Assembly: GCF_009735625.1 (NCBI RefSeq)
Contig: NZ_CP046244.1
Coordinates: 2,790,001 to 2,854,000 of the forward strand
Length of the DNA: 64,000 bases
DNA from: Moorella glycerini
Lineage (GTDB): Bacteria; Bacillota; DSM-521; Neomoorellales; Neomoorellaceae
Direction: 5' to 3'
The notes below the pieces were generated by a model. The model had not been told where the DNA came from and searched no databases. It was given only the letters and a program-made list of their open reading frames with translations. Both the position numbers and the translations under genes were made by a program. Positions 1 to 6,650 of this stretch are shown here, one piece after another (position 1 is the first letter of the stretch; every line of letters starts with the position of its first letter).

Positions 1-156
1 CAAGTTGACGGGGGTGCATGGACTGGGTGGTACAATATTCCTGGCAACGCAATCCCGGTAACCCTCTCATCTTCCGGTGCCCATACTATTACCGTTGAAG
101 TCAAAGATTTGGCTGGAAATACTTCACAAGCAACAATAACGGCATTCAGGATATAG
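1..156 (+). CDS. C-terminal end of a secreted Ig-like/PKD-like domain protein (partial)
   Basis: The first reading frame is open from base 1 to a TAG at 154-156. The 51 visible residues contain a pattern typical of bacterial Ig-like or PKD-type beta-sandwich domains, ending in THTITVEVKDLAGNTS-like strands (seen: HTITVEVKDLAGNTS). A terminator follows directly. The start lies upstream of the window. It is probably a surface or secreted protein of the element, paired with the secreted protein just downstream; the function is unknown. Confidence 0.6.
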   Translation, partial: QVDGGAWTGWYNIPGNAIPVTLSSSGAHTITVEVKDLAGNTSQATITAFRI

Positions 157-169
157 CCATTTCTTATCA

Positions 170-195
170 CCCCGGTTCACCGGGGTTTTTCTTTT
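170..195 (+). terminator. Rho-independent terminator
   Basis: A perfect 6-bp stem CCCCGG/CCGGGG (170-175/180-185) with a TTCA loop is followed by a T-rich run. It ends the transcription unit of the partial gene at 1-156. Confidence 0.85.
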
Positions 196-216
196 GGTTG
201 AGGGGGGTGATTTTCG

Positions 217-2397
217 ACGCGGAAAATTTATCTCATCCTGGCCGTCCTGGCCGGCGTCCTGTTTCTTAGGGCCGGACCGGTGTTTGCGGCCACCTGGCAG
301 TACGGGATAACTATTTCCGATACCCCTGCCACCATTGACAGCTCTGCCACCACGGCAGTCGTGGACACCACCCTGCACGAGATCCGGCTGCCGAAGTACA
401 ACGCCCACGCCGCTTCATTCTGGCCTGACGGCGGGCCGGACTACGTGGTAATGGCGCCCGGAAAAGTCATCCATTTCAGCTTCGACGGCACAAAAATGGT
501 GGAGAACCCGGTGGTGAGCGTCACCATCCCGTCGAACCCCCTGGCCGTGGCGGCTGGGTGGGAGTATCCCGATGTAGTGGTGGCCCTGCCCGACAAGCTC
601 TACCAATACTCCTTCACGGGCACGAGCATGGTGGAGAACCCGGTCCTTTCCGTTGCGGGTCTGGCCGGTGCGGTGGCTGTGGGCGTTCGTGAAGGAGAAG
701 TGGTTGGCCTGGCGGGGAAGTCGATCAAGGACTACATGTTTGATGGCTCGCGCATGGCGGAAGTGCCATACGTGGAGCCTTCCGGGCTGACGAATCCTAT
801 CGACTTTGCCCTGGTGGCCGGGAACTACGATATGGCTGTCCTGGATAACAACCAGGTGCGGTACTTTAATTTCACCGGCTCAAGTTTTGTAGAAAACCCC
901 GCCCTGGCCGTGACCGGCCTGTCTTCTCCTCTGGCGGTAGCCGCGGCGGGAGAAAGAGAACTGGTAGTGGTAGACGGGAAGCAGGTGAAGCACTTTTCTT
1001 TTGACGGCTCCGTTTTCCGGTACAACGCCGCCCTTTCGGTCACTTCGGGGCTTAACAATCCCGTTTGCGTGGCCGTAAGGCCGGGGACTTTCGACCGCAT
1101 CATCATTGACGGCGACCAGGTGAAGTATTACTCCTGGGACGGCACCCAGTTAGTGTATAACCCTAATATGTCCGTTACTGTGGCCGGCCTTTCCAACCTG
1201 GGAAGCTATGCTCCTTCGGCGGTGGCGATATCGCAGGCGAAAGACCCGGGCAACAACGTAGATTACGTCCGGGTGCGGGCCTATGTGAGCGTGCCCGATA
1301 AGACCTCAATAACCTTCTCGCTTACCGCCGACGGTACTAATTGGGTGAAGGTCTGGCGGGTGAGGGGCACGCCTTCCGGGCCGGTGGCCGAGGTTACCGC
1401 CGACAACGGGGCTACCTGGACGGCCATAGGCGACAGTCAGGCCGTGAGTCCGACTTCTGCTGATACCAGGCTGTGGGCCAAACTTCCGGCGGGGCGAGCC
1501 GTCGCCTGGAGGGCCGACCTGGCGACTTCCGACCTGAACGTAACTCCCAAAATAGTAGCTTTTAACGGAGTAGCCGTAGTCTGGGACACGGATGCCAAGC
1601 CCTACCCGCAGGTGATCAATACTCAGGGGACGTGCTATACTACCACAACCCCCACTTTGACCTGGACCTTTTCTGACCCCGACCCCGGCGACAGCCAATC
1701 TGCCTACCGCGTGCAGATCGTACGGGCTTCTGACCTCCAGCTGGTGCTGGACACCGGGCAGGTGGCGGGGAGCAGCACGCAGTACACCGTCCCCACCAGC
1801 GGGGCGCCGGACGTACCAGGACCGCTGTGGGCCTCCGGCGACTACCGCTTTAAGGTGAGGGTGAAGGTGTGGGACCAGGCCGGGGTGGAATCCGACTGGT
1901 CTGCATGGGCCGACTTCTGCGTGGTGGCTTTTGAGCGGCCCAGGGTGGCCGGGATAGCCAGCCCGCCGCCGGGGCAAGCGGCGCCTGACCCGGCTAACCC
2001 CGCGACTTATATCCTCATAACTCCGGGTATGACTGCTGTCCAGCTTCCGAAGGTAAAGGCGGGGGCTAAGGTGACCCTGCTTATAGACAGCGTGGGTCCC
2101 CTGGACGCGATGACGGCGGTCTTCCCCTACGGGGCAGGTAAGCAGGCCATGATTGGGTCCGGGCCGGTAGCTGCAACAGTAGACGGCACCAACAAGACCT
2201 GGCAGGTAGAGTTCTGGACCGGCCCTAGCCTAGAGGTCACGCCCGAAGGTACTGTGGTAAAGATGCAGCTCTCGGGTACGGGCACGGCGGGGAGCGCGGC
2301 CCTGGACGCGCCGCCCTACGCGGACGGCGTGGTGGTCACTGAGGGTACTGTCTACAACGATTGGTTTGTGGTTCTGCAGGGAAGAGATACGGGTTAA
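217..2397 (+). CDS. Secreted protein with beta-propeller-like repeats and a fibronectin-like domain
   Basis: The frame is open from 211. Residues after position 217 read as a classical signal peptide (RKIYLILAVLAGVLFL, then a VFA-A cleavage site near 280). A strong SD (AGGGGGGTGA, 201-210) ends 6 nt before an ACG at 217, where an ATG would be expected; the first ordinary start (GTG 280) would remove the signal peptide. The next ~300 residues hold five or six degenerate repeats of the form Y-SF-GT-MVENPVLSV-GL, which suggests beta-propeller blades. Then comes a fibronectin-III-like stretch (TPTLTWTFSDPDPGD) and an unassigned C-terminal domain. It is likely exported to the cell surface. The exact role is unknown, and the start codon is either non-canonical or mutated. 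Confidence 0.65.
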   Translation, partial: TRKIYLILAVLAGVLFLRAGPVFAATWQYGITISDTPATIDSSATTAVVDTTLHEIRLPKYNAHAASFWPDGGPDYVVMAPGKVIHFSFDGTKMVENPVVSVTIPSNPLAVAAGWEYPDVVVALPDKLYQYSFTGTSMVENPVLSVAGLAGAVAVGVREGEVVGLAGKSIKDYMFDGSRMAEVPYVEPSGLTNPIDFALVAGNYDMAVLDNNQVRYFNFTGSSFVENPALAVTGLSSPLAVAAAGERELVVVDGKQVKHFSFDGSVFRYNAALSVTSGLNNPVCVAVRPGTFDRIIIDGDQVKYYSWDGTQLVYNPNMSVTVAGLSNLGSYAPSAVAISQAKDPGNNVDYVRVRAYVSVPDKTSITFSLTADGTNWVKVWRVRGTPSGPVAEVTADNGATWTAIGDSQAVSPTSADTRLWAKLPAGRAVAWRADLATSDLNVTPKIVAFNGVAVVWDTDAKPYPQVINTQGTCYTTTTPTLTWTFSDPDPGDSQSAYRVQIVRASDLQLVLDTGQVAGSSTQYTVPTSGAPDVPGPLWASGDYRFKVRVKVWDQAGVESDWSAWADFCVVAFERPRVAGIASPPPGQAAPDPANPATYILITPGMTAVQLPKVKAGAKVTLLIDSVGPLDAMTAVFPYGAGKQAMIGSGPVAATVDGTNKTWQVEFWTGPSLEVTPEGTVVKMQLSGTGTAGSAALDAPPYADGVVVTEGTVYNDWFVVLQGRDTG

Positions 2398-2405
2398 AAT
2401 TTTCA

Positions 2406-2437
2406 AGCCGGGATATCGAGTTCCCGGTTTCTTTATT
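2406..2437 (+). terminator. Rho-independent terminator
   Basis: The stem CCGGGA/TCCCGG (2408-2413/2422-2427) is followed by TTTCTTTATTT. It separates the secreted-protein gene from the segregation gene. Confidence 0.75.
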
Positions 2438-2475
2438 TCAGGAGGCCCTTAGATAATTTAAAGGAGCGTGATCTG

Positions 2476-3522
2476 ATGCTTGCAATTCAAACCAACCCCC
2501 AACCAGCAGCCCTGGCCATCGACGTGGGCTTCGGCTATACCAAAGCGGTATCTTCAGCCGGGGGTAAAGTTATTTTCCCTTCAGTTGTCGCCCCGGCAGG
2601 TTCTCCCGACGCCTTTGAAAGGCTGGATAAAAGCGATACCGGCTACCGGGTGATGATTAAAAGGGGGATTGACGGCCCCGTAGAAGAATGGCTGGTAGGC
2701 GAACTGGCCCTGAAGGAAGGGCGGGAAGTGCAGTATTTCCAGGACTGGGAGAAACACAGCCACCCGGCCCATGATGCCGTATTGCTGGCCGCTGCTGTTT
2801 TAACCTGGAACTGGCCCCGGGCCGGTAGCGGCATCATTGGGATCAGCAACCCTGCCCTGGTGGTAGGGCTGCCGGTGGATGTCTGGCGCGATGAACTGCA
2901 GCGGGAAGGCCTGAAGAAGCACCTGACAGGCCTAGTGGCCGAGGTGAGCGTCAACGGGAACGACCCGGTGCGGGTGACCTTCAGCAGGGTTTATGTCTAT
3001 CCCCAGGCGGCCGGTGCTTTCCTTACCGTCCCCGATCTTCCCGACAGCGGCATCGTGGCCCTGGTTGACGTGGGACAGAAAACTACCGACAGCGCAGCGA
3101 TAGAGATTGTCAACGGCCGGCAGAGGCTGGTGAAAACCATGTGCTTCAGCATCAACAAAGGCATGGCGGCCCTGGTGGAAGCCGTGCGGGAGGAATTCCG
3201 GCGGCAGACCGGGGCGCCCCTGCCACCCCAGCAGGCCTGGGAGACGGTAAAAAGCGGTTCCCTCTGGTACAGGGGCAAGCCGATTGAGATGGCCCCGGCG
3301 ATTAAAAAGGCCCGGTTTGAGATAGCCCGGGCCATAGCCGACCAGGTGCTGGCCGGGTGGGGCGAAAGGGCCGATTTTGTCAGGCAGGTATACCTGGCCG
3401 GTGGCGGCGTCCTGGACTTGCCGGAGCTAAAAAATATGTTCCCGGCGGCTGCGGTGCTGCCCGATCCCCAGTGGACCAATGCCATGGGGTTCTTAAAAGT
3501 AGCAAGGGGACTGGCTGGATAA
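2476..3522 (+). CDS. ParM/Alp-type actin-like segregation ATPase
   Basis: The 348-aa protein has actin-fold nucleotide-binding motifs: phosphate-1 loop AIDVGFGYTKA near residue 14, phosphate-2 region VALVDVGQKTTD near 195, and a C-terminal adenosine motif VYLAGGGVLDLPEL. This matches plasmid ParM/StbA/Alp proteins, whose filaments push DNA copies apart. The SD AAGGAG lies 7 nt before ATG 2476. A small basic protein gene and TGTACGTACA palindromes follow, a layout expected of a ParM-ParR-parC cassette. Its presence suggests that the element exists as an extrachromosomal circle at some stage. Confidence 0.8.
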   Translation: MLAIQTNPQPAALAIDVGFGYTKAVSSAGGKVIFPSVVAPAGSPDAFERLDKSDTGYRVMIKRGIDGPVEEWLVGELALKEGREVQYFQDWEKHSHPAHDAVLLAAAVLTWNWPRAGSGIIGISNPALVVGLPVDVWRDELQREGLKKHLTGLVAEVSVNGNDPVRVTFSRVYVYPQAAGAFLTVPDLPDSGIVALVDVGQKTTDSAAIEIVNGRQRLVKTMCFSINKGMAALVEAVREEFRRQTGAPLPPQQAWETVKSGSLWYRGKPIEMAPAIKKARFEIARAIADQVLAGWGERADFVRQVYLAGGGVLDLPELKNMFPAAAVLPDPQWTNAMGFLKVARGLAG

Positions 3523-3528
3523 TAGGCC

Positions 3529-3637
3529 TGTACGTACAGCATAAGTCCAAGTAAATCAATGTTTTGAGCCTTATTTATGGGCTTTAAAAACGTACAAAAG
3601 AGCAGGAACGGGCATAACAGGTAACGGTGTACGTACA
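3529..3637 (+). promoter_or_regulatory. Paired TGTACGTACA palindromes (possible operator or parC-like site)
   Basis: Two identical 10-bp perfect palindromes, TGTACGTACA at 3529-3538 and 3628-3637, flank the intergenic gap between the actin-like gene and the next small gene. A half-site CGTACA lies at 3591-3596. The second copy overlaps the SD region of the downstream gene. Such spacing fits binding by a dimeric adaptor or repressor; the ligand protein is inferred to be the 85-aa product of 3650-3907. Confidence 0.45.
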
Positions 3638-3649
3638 GGAGGGGCAAAA

Positions 3650-3907
3650 ATGACCCGTGAAGGCATGAAAAGACTGGATATATGGCTTCCGTACAACCAC
3701 CCTATATGGGATTACCAGCCGGGCTTGAGAGCAAGAAAGGCCAGGGAATGGCTGGACATTGCCGCAATGCTGGAGAAGCGCCTGGCCAGGATAGAAGAAA
3801 AAATTGATGCGGTATTGGCGCATGGCATTGCTGATGGTAACTCATTACGAAAATCCGTTGTGGAAAAGCAATCCTCAATCGACCCTGATTTATTCCTAGA
3901 ACTGTGA
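3650..3907 (+). CDS. Small protein, possible ParR-like partner of the actin-like ATPase
   Basis: The 85-aa product has a basic N-terminus (MTREGMKRLDIWLPYN) and a predicted helical or coiled middle (ARKAREWLDIAAMLEKRLARIEEKID). The SD AGGAGGGG lies 7-8 nt before ATG. It directly follows the actin-like gene and the TGTACGTACA sites, which is the position of ParR in type II segregation cassettes. Sequence similarity to ParR was not established, so the role is inferred from position only. Confidence 0.5.
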   Translation: MTREGMKRLDIWLPYNHPIWDYQPGLRARKAREWLDIAAMLEKRLARIEEKIDAVLAHGIADGNSLRKSVVEKQSSIDPDLFLEL

Positions 3908-3923
3908 GAGGTGGTGGCCAGAG

Positions 3924-4235
3924 GTGGGGGAGAAAAACCCATTTGTACCCGTACACGTGCAGGTATCAGAACTGGTCCTTATACCTGAGAGCGAAATTAT
4001 TGTGATGAAGCTGCCCGGGCAACCGCCCGTGACTGTTTACTATATCGGTTCCGCCCAAATTGAGAAGGTAGAAGAATACTTCGCCGAGCGGAAACCATAC
4101 AGCCCCTGGCGGGAAGGCGGTGATCCCATTGCTCAAAAAAAGCGATATAGAAGCGGTAATAAAAAATCCCGGCAGGATACGAATCTACTACCAGCCGGTA
4201 GTGAACCTTACGTCCGGGCGGTTATGGGGATATGA
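3924..4235 (+). CDS. Small hypothetical protein overlapping the EAL gene
   Basis: This GTG-started 103-aa ORF encodes a strand-rich N-terminal part (VPVHVQVSELVLIPESEIIV) and a short helix, then runs 116 nt into the EAL gene in another frame. The N-terminal 65 residues look protein-like; the overlapping tail is low complexity and may be incidental. The family was not recognised. The short gap from the upstream gene suggests one operon. Confidence 0.4.
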   Translation: MGEKNPFVPVHVQVSELVLIPESEIIVMKLPGQPPVTVYYIGSAQIEKVEEYFAERKPYSPWREGGDPIAQKKRYRSGNKKSRQDTNLLPAGSEPYVRAVMGI

Positions 4236-4833
4236 GGCTTTGGTCCGGGGGGAGGGAATCCTTGCTAAACCGGGGCGGCTCTTTAAAAGCGCCGCGGCCT
4301 GGGGGCTTTTGGGCGAGCTTGATACGGCCTGCTTTTGGGCTGTCCTGGCCGGCGGCTACCCGCCGGAGGGTTACTTAAGCGTTAACGTGACGGCGGCAGG
4401 GTTGGTTGATATTGATGCCGGTGCCTATGCGAACCCACGGCTTGTCATCGAGTTAACCGAGTATGGCTACAGGGATATACAGCAATTAACGGGCGCCTTG
4501 AGTGCCTGGCGCGGGAATGGCGCCAGGATAGCTATAGACGACGTTGGGCCGGATATAGGCCAGCTGCGGGCGGCCCTGCACCTGCGGCCTGACTTTGTAA
4601 AAATAGACCGTTCACTGGTGAGGGGTTGCGACTGCCCTGTTTCTAACCGCCAGCTGCTGGCCCAGGTCCTGGAGGTATGTTGTTACCTGGAGGCGGCAGT
4701 AATCGCCGAGGGTATCGAAAAGCCGGGCGAGTTGGAGGTTTTGCGGGATCTGGGTGTAAAATACGGCCAGGGTTACCTGCTAGGCAGGCCGCAGCCTGGA
4801 TGGAAAAAGGCCGTTATGGCCGGTGGGGGTTGA
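4120..4833 (+). CDS. Stand-alone EAL-domain cyclic-di-GMP phosphodiesterase
   Basis: The 237-aa protein is a single EAL domain without a visible sensor. The motif YEALVRGEG (E39-A40-L41) is followed by the conserved catalytic blocks SVNVTAAG, ELTEYG, IAIDDVGP, DFVKIDRSLV, IAEGIEKPG and GQGYLLGRP. All metal and general-base positions appear retained, so it should hydrolyse c-di-GMP to pGpG. Loop 6 reads DDVGPD rather than the common DDFGTG, a mild deviation. The start is GTG 4120 with SD GGGAAGG. Its place between segregation and replication genes of a mobile element suggests manipulation of host signalling. Confidence 0.85.
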   Translation: MIPLLKKSDIEAVIKNPGRIRIYYQPVVNLTSGRLWGYEALVRGEGILAKPGRLFKSAAAWGLLGELDTACFWAVLAGGYPPEGYLSVNVTAAGLVDIDAGAYANPRLVIELTEYGYRDIQQLTGALSAWRGNGARIAIDDVGPDIGQLRAALHLRPDFVKIDRSLVRGCDCPVSNRQLLAQVLEVCCYLEAAVIAEGIEKPGELEVLRDLGVKYGQGYLLGRPQPGWKKAVMAGGG

Positions 4834-4839
4834 TATCTA

Positions 4840-5379
4840 ATGCGTATCGGGGTTGACCTTTGCAACACGGTGGCTAACGTAAACGCCATGCTAGTTATGA
4901 AGTTTACCCGCCTATCGTTAACCCGTTACCCTGACCCGGAAATACCGGCAGGTTTTTTTCATATCCCGGAGGGCCTGGAACTGCTAAGCAAGGCCCAACC
5001 TTTCCCCTATGCAACGGGAACATTACGGTTTCTAGCCTCCGCCGGCCATGAGATTATCTACCTCACTAGCCGGCCTATCCTGGCAGTTAATTTAACGCGG
5101 GAGTGGCTGGCGGTGAACGACTTCCCCAGCGGCACGTTGATGTTCCTTCCAAGGGGCGATAAGGCATTGTTTGCCCGGTATTACGGGATCGACTGGTTCT
5201 TTGAGGATGATCCCCTGGAGGCATTAAGCCTGCAGGGCATAGTTGGCCAGGTTTTTCTCAAGTCCTGGCCCTATAACTATGGTGTCCAGGGGCAGGGGAT
5301 AAAAAAGTTCACCAGCTGGCGCGAGATTATGCCTTATGTTGTTACAGGAAAAAAGGATAAGGCGGGTGCCTTTGCATGA
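4840..5379 (+). CDS. HAD-superfamily 5'(3')-deoxyribonucleotidase-like protein
   Basis: The 179-aa product shows HAD motifs: motif I IGVDLCNTVAN near the N-terminus, motif II YLTSRP, and motif III FFEDDPLEAL. The pattern resembles NT5C-type or phage nucleotidases that dephosphorylate nucleotides. The spacing between motif-I acidic residues is unusual (D-L-C-N-T), so substrate and activity are uncertain. It lies 6 nt after the EAL gene and overlaps the replication-initiator start by 4 nt, so these genes are co-transcribed. Confidence 0.65.
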   Translation: MRIGVDLCNTVANVNAMLVMKFTRLSLTRYPDPEIPAGFFHIPEGLELLSKAQPFPYATGTLRFLASAGHEIIYLTSRPILAVNLTREWLAVNDFPSGTLMFLPRGDKALFARYYGIDWFFEDDPLEALSLQGIVGQVFLKSWPYNYGVQGQGIKKFTSWREIMPYVVTGKKDKAGAFA

Positions 5380-6443
5380 ATAGGATGGAAGCAGCTTACA
5401 TAGAACCCAGGGAAGAACTGCATGACGGCAGGAGAAAAAACTGGTTCTGGGACAGCAATGCTATTTTCGACTGCGGCCTTTCCTGCCATGCCATAGTAGT
5501 GCGGCTGTACCTGGCCAGGTGCGCGGGTGAAGGTCGAAGGTCCTGGCCGTCGATTGCCAATATCGCGTCTCATTGCTGTATTAGCCGGGCTACCGTTAAA
5601 AGGGCTATAGCTGAACTCGAAGAAAAAGGCCTTTTGAGAAAAGAAACGCGCCAGGACGAGGACGGGGAATACAGGAGCAATATTTATACACTCCTTGACC
5701 CCAGCGATACAACAGCAGGGCAGGGCAAAGAAATACCCGGCAGGGGTAGTAGGCTCCAACAGAACCTACCCTGTCACGAAATTGCAGGGGTAGGTTCAGA
5801 CAGAACCTACTACCCCCCTGGGGTGGTAGGTTCACACAGAACCGGGGTAGGTTCACACAGAACCTACCCCGGTTCAGAGAGAGCCACTAACAATAACCAA
5901 TTAACAATAACCAGTGAAGAAGATGTTGTTGTAAAGGCTGGCGTCAGCCAAAACCTTGGCGGCGCAGGAGGCAGGGAAAGAGAAGTTGGATACGCCGGTG
6001 CGGGAAACGGCACCCAAGAACATCCTGGGGATTGGGTCCTGGGGGGTTCCCTTACGGGCATGGCCGGAACTAAAACAGTGCTAGAAACTGGCGCCGGCGG
6101 CGAGCCGGATCAGCCGGAAAGGCAGACGGAACCGGAAGCAGCTGACAGGATCCAAGAGTTATTTATAAAAACCACAGGTTATCCATTGCCTGAAGCGGCA
6201 CTTAACGAGCTTGCGGATTACTCGCCAGGATACGTGGAGCAAAAAATCAAGATGCTTGAAAGCGGCAAGGGAAAAACTAATACGATAGGATGGCTCCTGG
6301 AGGCCTGCCGGGAGGATTACCGGTATTTGCCGGGGCCGAAACCGGCCGGAAAGCCAACCTGGAAAGGAATAGGAAAGCCGCCAGGGCTATCAGCGCATAG
6401 TAAGGACTATGATAAATATCGGGAATTATACAGATTAGTCTGA
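5376..6443 (+). CDS. Winged-helix replication initiator with origin-like repeats in its gene
   Basis: The 355-aa protein has an N-terminal winged helix-turn-helix (SIANIASHCCISRATVKRAI), a low-complexity middle with VGSDRT/VGSHRT repeats, and a C-terminal helical domain (ELFIKTTGYPLPEAALNELA) resembling DnaD-type modules. HTH-36/DnaD-like proteins of this layout serve as replication initiators in Firmicutes phages and plasmids. The middle of the gene holds an iteron array and AT-rich repeats, as expected when the origin lies within the rep gene. ATG 5376 overlaps the upstream stop. Initiator function is inferred from architecture. Confidence 0.65.
   Translation: MNRMEAAYIEPREELHDGRRKNWFWDSNAIFDCGLSCHAIVVRLYLARCAGEGRRSWPSIANIASHCCISRATVKRAIAELEEKGLLRKETRQDEDGEYRSNIYTLLDPSDTTAGQGKEIPGRGSRLQQNLPCHEIAGVGSDRTYYPPGVVGSHRTGVGSHRTYPGSERATNNNQLTITSEEDVVVKAGVSQNLGGAGGREREVGYAGAGNGTQEHPGDWVLGGSLTGMAGTKTVLETGAGGEPDQPERQTEPEAADRIQELFIKTTGYPLPEAALNELADYSPGYVEQKIKMLESGKGKTNTIGWLLEACREDYRYLPGPKPAGKPTWKGIGKPPGLSAHSKDYDKYRELYRLV
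5749..5913 (+). repeat. Iteron array plus AT-rich repeats inside the rep gene (candidate origin)
   Basis: Three 21-bp inverted repeats of the form GTAGGTTC-N5-GAACCTAC occur at 5749-5769 (one arm GTAGGCTC), 5790-5810 and 5847-5867. A fourth with a shortened right arm lies at 5826-5843 and a half-site GGTTC at 5871-5875. Immediately downstream, the AT-rich direct repeat TAACAATAACCA occurs at 5888-5899 and 5902-5913, period 14. Iterons followed by AT-rich repeats is the classic initiator-binding plus unwinding arrangement. Confidence 0.65.
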
Positions 6444-6461
6444 TTTGGAAGGACAAATTCT

Positions 6462-6650
6462 ATTCCCGGGCAACTCAAAACAACCCATCAAATTTGCGCC
6501 GCCTGCCGGTTTTACGGCAATCCCAAGCGCAAACACTGCAGGATATCCGGCAAAAAGGTTAACCCTTACCTGGCGGCGTGCCAGTATTTTGCCGTATACG
6601 AAGAATCCTTCATAACTAACGAAAGGAGGCGGGCAGCATCAAAACCCTGA
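6462..6650 (+). CDS. Small cysteine-rich protein without a canonical start
   Basis: A frame open from just after the rep stop to TGA 6648-6650 encodes a compact Cys-rich segment (QICAACRFYGNPKRKHC, later AACQYF) that looks like a small zinc-binding module. No ATG, GTG or TTG is in frame upstream of the cysteines. An SD-like GGAAGGA (6447-6453) stands 8 nt before an in-frame ATT at 6462. Its stop overlaps the topB start, suggesting translational coupling. It was not recognised as a known family. Confidence 0.4.
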   Translation: MPGQLKTTHQICAACRFYGNPKRKHCRISGKKVNPYLAACQYFAVYEESFITNERRRAASKP

